From: SG8-32-3 sp964514055
GTDB taxonomy: Archaea; Thermoproteota; Bathyarchaeia; Bathyarchaeales; Bathycorpusculaceae
NCBI GenBank assembly: GCA_964514055.1
Contig: CAZEPB010000022.1
Coordinates: 1 to 26,439, forward strand
Direction of reading: 5' to 3'
DNA length: 26,439 nt
The notes under the pieces were generated by a model that was not told the origin of the DNA, ran no database searches, and worked only from the letters and a program-made list of their open reading frames with translations. Positions 1 through 7,069 of this stretch are shown piece by piece. Positions within the stretch are counted from its first letter, which is position 1. Each line of letters begins with the position of its first letter. The translations under genes and the position numbers were made by a program.

Positions 1-559
1 GACCGCGGTCCACCATCTCCTTGAACTTCCTGCGGAAAGACGACGGCGAATTAGCGAGGAAGTAGCCTCTGCCGCCTTTTGCTCCGGGCAACTTGGCAAT
101 TATTAAGCGGTCGATTTCATCTGGCGTCTTGAAGACTGCAGGTAAACGAAGTCCAGCTTTACGCAGCCATTCCGCCTGCTCCTCTCGGTTGGCTTCCCAG
201 TGAAGCAATTGGCGGTTTCCGAACATTGGCACGTAGAGGCTGCTGGTTAACTGCTCGGTGCTCAGGTACGCTGTGAAGGAGCCGTGGGGAATCAGCACCA
301 CGTTTAGGCGGCGCAGTTTCTCCTGAAGCGCTTCGCTTAGAAGCTCGGTGAAGTCTTTAACGATGATTATCTCGTCTGCCAACGGGAATTTCCTGTAAAG
401 TATGGCGTTTTGCTCTGTGCACACGCACACCGTGCGGAAGCCTTCTTCCTTGGCGCCTTTAAAGATGTTCAAGGCGGAATGCGAACCCAACGTGCCTACA
501 GCCAGCTTATCCAAATCGTACTTTTCCAGAATTTCGCCGATGTCCTTGCTCGTTATCAC
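1..559 (-). CDS. purP: PurP-like formate-dependent FAICAR synthetase, second paralogue (partial, runs off the window)
   Basis: This minus-strand frame is open from a GTG at 557-559 to the window edge, giving about 186 residues of the N-terminus. It reads VITSKDIGEILEKYDLDKLA, then VGTLGSHSALNIFKGAKEEG, which is the same start as the upstream purP paralogue (IGVLGSHSALEIASGAKQEG). Later blocks LIPHGSFTAYL, MFGNRQLLHWE and IIAKLPGAKGGRGYF also align with PurP (family knowledge: ATP-grasp ligase that uses formate and ATP to convert AICAR to FAICAR in archaea). The GTG overlaps the TGA stop of the preceding gene by 4 nt (GTGA), which supports both the start and translational coupling. It retains the glycine-rich AKGGRGYF loop where the first paralogue has EKQRAIERAFF, so the two may not be equivalent. 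The C-terminal half is not visible, so activity cannot be judged. Confidence 0.88.
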   Translation of the reverse strand, partial: MITSKDIGEILEKYDLDKLAVGTLGSHSALNIFKGAKEEGFRTVCVCTEQNAILYRKFPLADEIIIVKDFTELLSEALQEKLRRLNVVLIPHGSFTAYLSTEQLTSSLYVPMFGNRQLLHWEANREEQAEWLRKAGLRLPAVFKTPDEIDRLIIAKLPGAKGGRGYFLANSPSSFRRKFKEMVDRG

Positions 560-1653
560 GTCACCACTTCCGCAAGCCTATCCTCTTTAACAGCGCGTTT
601 TATCTCCATGGCTACGCGTCTTCCTGGACCCACTTCTACGCCGTATTTGTATTTCATGTAAGGCGATGTGGGCTCAACGCACGGGCAGCCAGGAACACGG
701 GGGCTAACGTCGAAAACGTAGAACTTCAAGTCTTTCGTCACGGCGCCTTGAAGTGCAAAAAGCCCTATCATGCCAGGCGGATATTCCTTTTTGCAGGTTT
801 CCACGAAGCGTTCTGCGGCTGTGAAGATTTTTTCTATCTGGCTTTCGCGCATGGTTGCGCCCATGTGACCTATCTCGATGTTTTGGGTGGGTATTTTCAG
901 TTCGAGTTGTTCGGGGGCTGGAAGGTCTAGCACGCCGTCAAGGTCTGTCTGTATTCGCCGGTCAAAGCCCAAAAGGTCGATTCCGTCGGTTAGGGGTGAC
1001 CAGAAAAGGTTAGCGTTGAACTTGGCGCCTATGACGTATTCTTCTATGATGGAGTCTTTCAATGCTTCTTCGGTGATTATTCCTTTTTTTATGCGTTCTG
1101 CCGCTGTTTTTTCGTATTCCGCGGGGGTTGAAGCGTAGAAAAAGGCGCGTTCTATGGCGCGTTGTTTCTCTGGGACCTTGGCGATTACTAGGCAGTCGAT
1201 TTCGCTGGGTGACTTGAAAATTTTTGGGGTGTGTATGCCCGCTTTCTGGAGGAGGTACTGCTGGTTTCTGGGAGTGTTGCGCTCTTCCGTTCTGAGCATG
1301 TACCTGTTTCCAATAAGCGGTACGGTAAACTTTTCTTCGATGTTCTCGTAGCCCGCGTACACCGAGAAGGAACGGTTGGGCACGAACACGGTGCATAGGT
1401 CGTTCAGTTTTTTCACGTTGCTTTCGCTGGTTATGTCCACGAACTTGTCCAGAAGCATGATGTGGTCGAAGAGATTGCTGTAGTACTTGGTGTATGTTTT
1501 GTCTCTGCCCTTCTGGCAGACCACCACGGTTTCAAATCCTTCCTGCTTGGCGCCCGAAGCGATTTCCAGCGCCGAATGCGAGCCTAAAACGCCTATTCGG
1601 ATTTTTCGGGGGTCGTATTCGCGTATTACTTCTTTTATTTTGTTTTCCATCAT
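556..1653 (-). CDS. purP: PurP, 5-formaminoimidazole-4-carboxamide ribonucleotide synthetase
   Basis: A 365-residue ATP-grasp protein of the PurP family, which in archaea formylates AICAR with free formate and ATP, replacing the folate-dependent PurH step (established). Visible landmarks are the N-terminal IGVLGSHSALEIASGAK block near residue 20, VPLIGNRYMLRTEER near 110, EEYVIGAKFNANLFWSPLTD near 205, GHMGATMRES near 265, and the C-terminal YVFDVSPRVPGCPCVEPTSP block typical of PurP. Length is normal for the family. The ATG at 1651-1653 overlaps the purC stop by 4 nt; a second in-frame ATG follows immediately at 1648-1650. The stop overlaps the GTG of the next purP. Several archaeal genomes carry two purP copies, and which of this pair is the main synthetase cannot be decided from sequence alone. 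Confidence 0.95.
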   Translation of the reverse strand: MMENKIKEVIREYDPRKIRIGVLGSHSALEIASGAKQEGFETVVVCQKGRDKTYTKYYSNLFDHIMLLDKFVDITSESNVKKLNDLCTVFVPNRSFSVYAGYENIEEKFTVPLIGNRYMLRTEERNTPRNQQYLLQKAGIHTPKIFKSPSEIDCLVIAKVPEKQRAIERAFFYASTPAEYEKTAAERIKKGIITEEALKDSIIEEYVIGAKFNANLFWSPLTDGIDLLGFDRRIQTDLDGVLDLPAPEQLELKIPTQNIEIGHMGATMRESQIEKIFTAAERFVETCKKEYPPGMIGLFALQGAVTKDLKFYVFDVSPRVPGCPCVEPTSPYMKYKYGVEVGPGRRVAMEIKRAVKEDRLAEVVT

Positions 1654-2708
1654 TTCTTTTCACTCATATATTCTCGGTATCTCTTAATCACGTCCGCAAG
1701 TCGCGGCGCGTCAAATAATTTGCGGTCGGTTAACTCGTTGGCGGCTGCCATGTACATTTCACCGATAATAACCTTCAATTGTGGGGCAAGTTTCGGCGGC
1801 TGCGACTTGCACAGGGCTTTCCAGTCTTTGACGCCTTGAACCTCAGCGGTTTTCTTGGCTTCTTCCACATCGCGGTACCAATCGGTTTTCTTGTAGAACT
1901 GCCTTGCGACTTCTTTGCTTACGTGCACGCCGTTGTAGGTGAACCTGCACTCGTCCAGTGTGCCGACAACGTCCACGACCATGAGCCTTCTTTCATCGTC
2001 AAAAGCTAACTCGATTTTCCCATCTTCATTTTTCAATCCCGCGCGAGAAGCGATGCGGCTTATGGCGTCGTTCACTTTTGAGAGAACCATCTCTATCGCG
2101 GCTACCTCTTGAGCGGTCAGCCCAGCGATTTCTTTGGCTTCTTCCCATGTCACATAGCGGTCAGTCTCTTCCAGCTTGGTGCTGACGTCAAATATGGGTT
2201 TTGCGAAGCGTTCTCCAGGTCTCGGATAGTGATCAAGCCCTAAGTCTTCTATTGTCACTTTTCCCTGCTTAAGCCGCTTGAACACGGAGGAGCCTTCAGG
2301 CAAACCGTTTCTGTAGATTATTTCGAGAGGGATCAAGCAGTTTTTCAGGCTTGGCGTGTAACGGCTGTAGTCGTACTCGATTTTTCCGTCGGTCTCGCGC
2401 GTTTCTGGCGTGTAAACGTTAACCAAGTTAACTTCCATGGTGCCAGTTGGCGCGTCGATTTCTTCGAAAGTGACGACTTTCCCATTTTTGTCAACTAAAC
2501 CTCTATAGTGGGTTTCGACGCCCTTAGCTTCCAACTGCTCGAAGCAGTAGGCGCCCATGAGGCATAAGGCTTCGCCTTTTCCGTCTATGTGGTCGGGCAT
2601 TTCGCCCCAGTCAAAAACCGAGTAGCGGTCTGAAAAGTGGAACCTGCCTATGCCCATCTCGTTCCGTGTTGGCTTTTTTATCGTTTCTAAATCTTTTACG
2701 CTACCCAT
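1650..2708 (-). CDS. purC: PurC, SAICAR synthetase
   Basis: Phosphoribosylaminoimidazole-succinocarboxamide synthase joins aspartate to CAIR with ATP to give SAICAR. The N-terminal block FSDRYSVFDWGEMPDHIDGKG corresponds to the family's SDR-SAFD...I-GKG nucleotide/CAIR site, and GVETHY, EVNLVNVYTP, CLIPLEIIYRN and LEETDRYVTWEEA follow in the expected order. I start it at the ATG 2706-2708 (352 residues) because GGGTG lies about 9 nt upstream and the fold begins there; the frame stays open upstream to 2765, adding 19 poorly conserved residues. At 352 residues it is longer than the 240-residue bacterial enzyme and closer to the long archaeal or fungal form. It sits about 70 nt behind purE (15 nt if the longer start is used) and overlaps purP by 4 nt, so it is clearly inside the purine operon. 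Confidence 0.94.
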   Translation of the reverse strand: MGSVKDLETIKKPTRNEMGIGRFHFSDRYSVFDWGEMPDHIDGKGEALCLMGAYCFEQLEAKGVETHYRGLVDKNGKVVTFEEIDAPTGTMEVNLVNVYTPETRETDGKIEYDYSRYTPSLKNCLIPLEIIYRNGLPEGSSVFKRLKQGKVTIEDLGLDHYPRPGERFAKPIFDVSTKLEETDRYVTWEEAKEIAGLTAQEVAAIEMVLSKVNDAISRIASRAGLKNEDGKIELAFDDERRLMVVDVVGTLDECRFTYNGVHVSKEVARQFYKKTDWYRDVEEAKKTAEVQGVKDWKALCKSQPPKLAPQLKVIIGEMYMAAANELTDRKLFDAPRLADVIKRYREYMSEKK

Positions 2709-2780
2709 CAATGTTACACCCTTTTTTCCGTTCGTTCTGATGTCTTGCATGAGAACCATATGCACAACTGTGAATTCTAG

Positions 2781-3260
2781 CTATTTCAGCTTTTTCACGG
2801 CGTCATCAGCTTTTTCAACTGCCTTCTTTTTCGCCGACTGATAGTACATGACGCGTTTCTCCAGTTCCTTGTCTTCTAACGCGAGAATTTTCGCCGCAGC
2901 GATGGCAGCGCCTTCAGCCTCAATAGTCACCAGCGAGCCTATGCCGCTTGGCACTCTGAGCGATGAGTAAATGTCTGCTCCACTATATTTTTCTGAGTAC
3001 GGTGGGCACGCGATAACAGGTTTTGAGGTGTTGGCGTCCACGAAAGCGCTTAGGGCGTTGGACCTTCCAGCAACTGTTATGTAAATTACTTTTTCTTCCT
3101 TGAACTCTTTCAGGATTTCAAGCACTTTTTCAGGGGTTTTATGAGCGGAAGCAACGCGGAACTCGTATTCTACTTCTAGGAGCTTCAGGTATTTTGCGAT
3201 TTCACGGCAAAACCCCAAGTCTCTCTCTGACCCCATTAGCACTATGGCTTTTCCAGTCAC
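2781..3260 (-). CDS. purE: PurE, class II-type AIR carboxylase
   Basis: A small PurE-fold protein (159 residues). AIVLMGSERDLGFCREIAKY is the N-terminal phosphate-binding segment and VASAHKTPEKV carries the conserved SAH-TP motif. The next segment reads VAGRSNALSAF and then KPVIACPPYSEKYSGADIYS and SLRVPSGIG; AGRSN with S-L-R-P-S-G is the signature of class II PurE (the carboxylase half of animal PAICS), whereas class I PurE has AGGAAH. Class II enzymes carboxylate AIR directly with CO2 and need no PurK (established). I prefer the GTG at 3258-3260 because GGTG lies 7 nt upstream; a GTG at 3273-3275 would add five residues. It is the first gene of the operon, with AT-rich sequence at about 3293-3312 that could hold the TATA box. 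Confidence 0.93.
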   Translation of the reverse strand: MTGKAIVLMGSERDLGFCREIAKYLKLLEVEYEFRVASAHKTPEKVLEILKEFKEEKVIYITVAGRSNALSAFVDANTSKPVIACPPYSEKYSGADIYSSLRVPSGIGSLVTIEAEGAAIAAAKILALEDKELEKRVMYYQSAKKKAVEKADDAVKKLK

Positions 3261-3380
3261 TCTTTTACACCGCACTCTGCTAACTCTTAACTTGCTAATT
3301 AATTTTTAATATCCACAATGAAAGAGCGGTGTGAGCGCAATTTTTCATGTTGTGTTTTGACAACAGAAAAAGGCAGGAAG

Positions 3381-4148
3381 TTAGGAAATTACGTTTACTG
3401 TCGGCTTTTTGACTATTCGTCTTCTGAGCAAAATTGCAGAGATTGCTGTGGCGACTAAGACTGCGGCGAAAATCAATCCTGGGAACTCGGGTATCACGTT
3501 TGAATTAATGAGGATTGCTCTTTCTGTTATAGATCCGCTTGAATGGCTGGCACTCCCGCCGCTGCTTCCGCCTCCATTTGAATCCCACATGATTATCAGC
3601 GCGTATGTGTTGTCTTCCGTCCACGCCATGTCTTTTCCATCGGAATCTCCGCTGTTAAGCGGTTTTTTCAACTCGATGGTTACAAGATTTGAGGAGCCTA
3701 CTGTGATTGCCCCTGTGCCCTCTTGCGAGGCGTCTATGGAAATAGCTCCCAAAGTAACGAACGAAATGTCTCGATAACCGTTTGCAGCGTAATTGTCGTG
3801 TCCAAAGAGAGCTCCATCCGTGTTTGCTTGCATGCAAGTAGTTCCCCCAAGTAGAAGCGCCATCCATGGATTATTGGAGTCGGCTGTAAACCTAACTGCC
3901 ATGTAAAGGTAGGTTTCATCATGTTTTGTCCAGACTTCAGCCGTTCCCTGCGGGTTAACGGCAACGTTGGCATAGTTGCCTGCGTCGTCCCATTCACTTC
4001 CAATCGTTCCGTCAATTGCCGCATCGTCTATTGTGTTGCCTAAAAAGGCGTTAAAGTCCTGCTGAGCGAAAACAGGGGTAATTGTTGCGCATGCAGTTAT
4101 CAGAAATCCCAGCGTGACCGTCAAGAACAGGAACGTTAGTTTTTTCAT
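3381..4148 (-). CDS. Secreted beta-sandwich (CBM9/DOMON-like) protein with PEF-type C-terminal anchor
   Basis: A 255-residue exported protein. Residues 1-28 are a signal peptide (MKKL, hydrophobic core, ending PVFA before QQD). The body begins with IDGTIGSEWDDAGNYANVAV near residue 45, the IDG...EW opening seen in CBM9-like and ethylbenzene-dehydrogenase-related beta-sandwich domains, followed by VWTKHDETYLYMAVRF. A Gly/Ser-rich stretch (GGGSSGGSASHSSGS) near 195-209 links to VIPEFPGLIFAAVLVATAIS and a basic end LLRRR, a PEF-CTERM-like tripartite sorting tail. Ligand unknown; no enzyme motif is visible. It is transcribed toward the purine operon but with 105 nt between, so it is probably a separate unit. 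A GGAGAG lies 11 nt before the ATG. Confidence 0.75.
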   Translation of the reverse strand: MKKLTFLFLTVTLGFLITACATITPVFAQQDFNAFLGNTIDDAAIDGTIGSEWDDAGNYANVAVNPQGTAEVWTKHDETYLYMAVRFTADSNNPWMALLLGGTTCMQANTDGALFGHDNYAANGYRDISFVTLGAISIDASQEGTGAITVGSSNLVTIELKKPLNSGDSDGKDMAWTEDNTYALIIMWDSNGGGSSGGSASHSSGSITERAILINSNVIPEFPGLIFAAVLVATAISAILLRRRIVKKPTVNVIS

Positions 4149-4263
4149 GCTTTGACTTACTCTCCAAACTAACTGACCTGACGTGTTAATTATTTCCCTT
4201 TCGGATTATTTATGTTTCGCGTAGCGTCACAGCGGTGGAGAAACAAATGGCGGCTACGAGAAA

Positions 4264-4731
4264 CTAGCCGAATATTTGCGGAACGGGCAGGATGTTTTCT
4301 TCAATGATTATAGCGGACGATATTTCCTCTATGCCATCTATACACCGCAAATCTTCGACAAAATTAGCTTGCTCCTTGAGACTTTCAAATCTGGCTTTCA
4401 CAATTAAGTCGAAATCAACCGCTTGAACCTCAATTACCTCCTCAACCTCGTTGAAACGACTTAAAGATTGAATAATATTCTTCTTTGGGATATGCCCTTT
4501 TCCTGGGATTACTTCAGCCAAATTTATCATCAGCAGCGTTCCTATGGGCCATGGTGTTTTTTCGAAATCGATTATTGCTTTATAGCCTTGGATTATTCCT
4601 TTCTGTTCTAATTTCTTAACGCGTCTATGCACGGTGGATATGGGTATTTTAAGCATTTTCGAGAGAGTTCTACTTGATAATCCTGCTTTTCTGCTTAAAA
4701 TCCTTAGTATAGCTTCGTTCTTCTTATCCAT
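4264..4731 (-). CDS. Lrp/AsnC-family transcription regulator
   Basis: A 155-residue regulator with the Lrp/AsnC layout. An N-terminal winged helix-turn-helix spans about residues 3-58 (ILRILSRKAGLSSRTLSKML, then IPISTVHRRVKKLEQKGII). A C-terminal RAM-like alpha-beta ligand/oligomer domain covers the rest, with VEEVIEVQAVDFDLIVKARF as its central strands. Such proteins are dimers to octamers that respond to amino acids or other small molecules (family knowledge); the ligand here is unknown. I start at the ATG 4729-4731, with GGGGA about 5 nt upstream; a TTG at 4741-4743 would add four residues. Three TGAGA/TCTCA half-site pairs lie directly upstream and the first palindrome lies just downstream of the TATA box, so it is probably self-repressing. 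The SPFH gene on the other side may be a second target. Confidence 0.9.
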   Translation of the reverse strand: MDKKNEAILRILSRKAGLSSRTLSKMLKIPISTVHRRVKKLEQKGIIQGYKAIIDFEKTPWPIGTLLMINLAEVIPGKGHIPKKNIIQSLSRFNEVEEVIEVQAVDFDLIVKARFESLKEQANFVEDLRCIDGIEEISSAIIIEENILPVPQIFG

Positions 4732-4745
4732 TGCATTCCCCAATT

Positions 4746-4804
4746 GTGAGAAATATTCTCACTTTTATAAGTATTTCTGAGAGTTAATCTCAAAAAAAAT
4801 GAGA
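4746..4804. promoter_or_regulatory. Probable Lrp operator cluster with TATA box
   Basis: GTGAGAAATATTCTCAC at 4746-4762 is a perfect inverted repeat with 7-nt arms. TGAGA-GTTAA-TCTCA at 4778-4792 is a second, its centre 31 bp from the first, and a further TGAGA at 4800-4804 pairs with the TCTCA at 4788. On the minus strand CTTATAAAAG (about 4763-4772) is a good TATA box for the Lrp gene; the first palindrome then sits over the start of transcription. Spacing near three helical turns suits an Lrp oligomer. Binding by this particular Lrp protein is inference. Confidence 0.7.
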
Positions 4805-4885
4805 CAAAGTTTATGTAGTCTTGCGAGTATTTCTTACGAGAGAAACGCTCGGATCATGTGAAAAAACGGAGCCAAGAGGAAACAA

Positions 4886-5131
4886 GTGGAAACTACACGT
4901 AAAAATAAGCAGTTTGGCATTAACTATTACCCTGATACGGGCATTATACGTGGACAACCGTTTACTTTTTCCATTTTTAGCAAATCATTTCTCTGTGGTA
5001 AAGTAGATACTGTGAAGTGCGTTTCTGTTCAGCCTCATTGGGCTCTGAGCGGGTTCAATGAAAGCTTTATGGAGTTCAGAAGGTTTATAGCTGAACGAGG
5101 GAACTGTAACGAAAAAACAGAATGGAGGTGA
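4886..5131 (+). CDS. Possible small hypothetical protein
   Basis: An 81-residue open frame starting with GTG at 4886-4888, with AGAGGA 5 nt upstream, and ending in TGA at 5129-5131. The stop falls inside the GGAGGTGA ribosome site of the SPFH gene, the arrangement usual for a translationally linked pair. The protein (METTRKNKQFGINYYPDTG at its start) has no domain I recognise, no membrane segment and no zinc motif, and the residue mix is not strongly protein-like. It may equally be non-coding leader sequence of the SPFH gene. If it is not a gene, the stretch 4805-5139 holds only the SPFH leader. Confidence 0.3.
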   Translation: METTRKNKQFGINYYPDTGIIRGQPFTFSIFSKSFLCGKVDTVKCVSVQPHWALSGFNESFMEFRRFIAERGNCNEKTEWR

Positions 5132-5139
5132 ACTGTTAA

Positions 5140-6087
5140 ATGGATGAATACAAACCGCAAATAAATAAGACTTTTTTGCGAATAATCATAATAATTGGCG
5201 TCGCTATTGCGGTAATAGGTCTTCTGGTTTTTACAATGATTTTCAATGTAGGCGTTGGAGAAGCTGGAATGGTAGTTGATCCTCTTACTGGATCAATCAG
5301 CGATCCGGTATTAGGTCCGACCTTTGGCATAAAAGCGCCTTGGACTTCGTTAACGACAGTTACGTACGCTAGGGAAACTCTCGGAATGTGGGGTGACGGA
5401 ACTGATGAATTAGCAGATTATCCTTCAATCTATTGTTTTTCAAAAGATCAGTTGGAAATGGAGGTGGACATATTGATTCGTTGGTCTGTTGATCCTAACA
5501 AGTTGAAAGATCTTTATCAAAGTTATCCGTCGTTAAATTGGGAAGATAAAGCTGTAGCATCTTTAGTTAGGGAACACATTCGCTATATCACGAAAAAGTA
5601 TACGGCAGTGCAAACGATAGAACTCCGAGATCAAATTGGTCTGGAGATAGAGCAAGAACTAACGAACGCAATAAATGAGGCAGAATCATTGAGAGGAGCA
5701 ATAATAAACATTGAAGTAGACCTCAGAAACGTAGGTCTTCCAGCTAAGTACACAAGTTCAATAGAGGATAAATTGGCAGCGCAACAGTTAAAGATACAAG
5801 CTGAATTCGAAGCGGAAAGGAAAATCATCCTCGCAAATGCCGATGCACAAGCGTTGTTAATTGGCGCGAACGCAACCGCTGAACAGAAGATAATAGATGG
5901 ACAGGGAATCAGAGAAGCAATAGACGTTTTGGTAGCAGAGCATAGCATCGCTGATGAAGATTACATGGATTTTTTGGACCTGTATGTGTACCTAAAGACG
6001 CTTGAGACGCTGGCGGAAAATGAAAACGTGAATTTCATTGTGGGTGTAGAAGGTGAAAATCTGCTGATACAGCCAACAACACCATAA
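5140..6087 (+). CDS. SPFH/band 7 (stomatin-prohibitin-like) membrane protein
   Basis: A 315-residue protein with one N-terminal membrane segment (about residues 14-35, FLRIIIIIGVAIAVIGLLVF) and then a band 7 domain: VGVGEAGMVVDPLTGSISDP, FGIKAPWTSLTTVTYARE, DQLEMEVDILIRWSVDP, and LRGAIINIEVDLRNVGLPAKY. After residue 200 comes a long Ala/Glu-rich helix (KLAAQQLKIQAEFEAERKI, then ANADAQALLIGANATAEQKI), the flotillin/prohibitin coiled-coil region used in ring-shaped membrane scaffolds (family knowledge). The start ATG 5140-5142 follows a perfect GGAGGTGA at 5124-5131. No NfeD-type protease partner is adjacent. The Lrp operators lie about 340 nt upstream and could affect it. Its client membrane process is unknown. 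Confidence 0.87.
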   Translation: MDEYKPQINKTFLRIIIIIGVAIAVIGLLVFTMIFNVGVGEAGMVVDPLTGSISDPVLGPTFGIKAPWTSLTTVTYARETLGMWGDGTDELADYPSIYCFSKDQLEMEVDILIRWSVDPNKLKDLYQSYPSLNWEDKAVASLVREHIRYITKKYTAVQTIELRDQIGLEIEQELTNAINEAESLRGAIINIEVDLRNVGLPAKYTSSIEDKLAAQQLKIQAEFEAERKIILANADAQALLIGANATAEQKIIDGQGIREAIDVLVAEHSIADEDYMDFLDLYVYLKTLETLAENENVNFIVGVEGENLLIQPTTP

Positions 6088-6556
6088 CCCTCTTTTATAT
6101 TGACCCCTGAACTTCTAATTAAAAAACGCCTTAGTCACCGCGCTCATCCAGCAGCCTGAACGTGGCTTCTTGTTCCAACAAATAAGATTACGAATTGTAG
6201 TCGGGTAGTTTGTTGCAAGCCTATGGGTTATATCTGAAGGTTAAGTGCACTACACTGAAACAGCCTTCAAGATTTTCATCCTCGGTTTCCAGCAAAATCA
6301 TCTATTCAAGGTGACTCGCCGTTTTAGAAAAAGAGTGTTGCGGATGCCTTGTTTTCGCTCAGATAACGGGTGGGGAATCGAAGAGAATGTGCAAGTGTAA
6401 ACCATTTTCTGGGGAAAGCAAGGCTCGCAAACTCCAGAACAGCATTGGCGCTTAGAGCATAAAAGAAAGGTGTAGAAACGACAGGTCTGAACAGTAGAGA
6501 GGAAGGTTAAAGTGAACAGCAGAAATCCATAATTTTTTTCTAAGCGTAGTTTCTGT
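6088..6556. other. Intergenic stretch with no convincing gene
   Basis: About 470 nt between the SPFH gene and the SWIM gene. I see no RNA gene, repeat or recognisable pseudogene. The best candidate is a 51-codon plus-strand frame from GTG 6245-6247 to TAA 6398-6400 with AAGG about 6 nt upstream (peptide VHYTETAFKIFILGFQQNHL at its start, then a basic segment TRRFRKRVLR). It resembles no family I know, and I do not call it a gene. Confidence 0.5.
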
Positions 6557-6787
6557 TTAAGACTTAGCTTTGCTCGACTTCTTCCTTCTTTTTACCTTCG
6601 TCAATAACATTACTGCTGTTACATGCGAGCATCTTGCCTTTTTCAGGAAACCCGGACAGCTACAACTCAACTTTCCAGTATAGTCCTGAACCACAGTGTA
6701 CGTCCCGTGGTCTCCGATGACGTTGTAAACTCCCTGACCTAAAACTTCGACTCTGCGGCTTTCCACAAGCCTTCTAGCCTTTTCCAA
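6557..6787 (-). CDS. Small stand-alone SWIM zinc-finger protein
   Basis: A 76-residue protein that is almost only a SWIM domain. The core reads YTVVQDYTGKLSCSCPGFLK followed by KARCSHVTAVML, giving the CxC...CxH zinc ligands (Cys44, Cys46, Cys54 and His56 by count) that define SWIM fingers. SWIM domains are thought to bind DNA or proteins and occur in archaeal and bacterial SWI2/SNF2 ATPases and in eukaryotic Shu2/MuDR proteins (established); here the partner enzyme is absent. The C-terminus is strongly basic (KVKRRKKSSKAKS), favouring nucleic-acid contact (inference). The start is a TTG at 6785-6787 with weak AGG upstream, so a few residues at the N-terminus are uncertain. No operon partner: ilvC is 282 nt upstream. 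Confidence 0.8.
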   Translation of the reverse strand: MEKARRLVESRRVEVLGQGVYNVIGDHGTYTVVQDYTGKLSCSCPGFLKKARCSHVTAVMLLTKVKRRKKSSKAKS

Positions 6788-7069
6788 TAGCCTATTAACA
6801 GGTAATTAAACCAACTCCACCGTCACGGAGACACCCGCAAAAGATGCCCAACACATAATTAACCCGACAAGTTCCTAATAAGCCCGCGGGAATTGATTCT
6901 TAGCAACAGGTACGGCATGAAAAAATTTCAGGCGATAGCTACAGCATCAATAGATGAAGCGGTGATTCACTTGCCAGTTCATTCTATAAATAAGGGAGGG
7001 GGTAGCTCCGCAGAGCACATAAGCTACGTTATCAACATTCGAAGCGCACAGGGTCTCAAGCAAGCTTAT

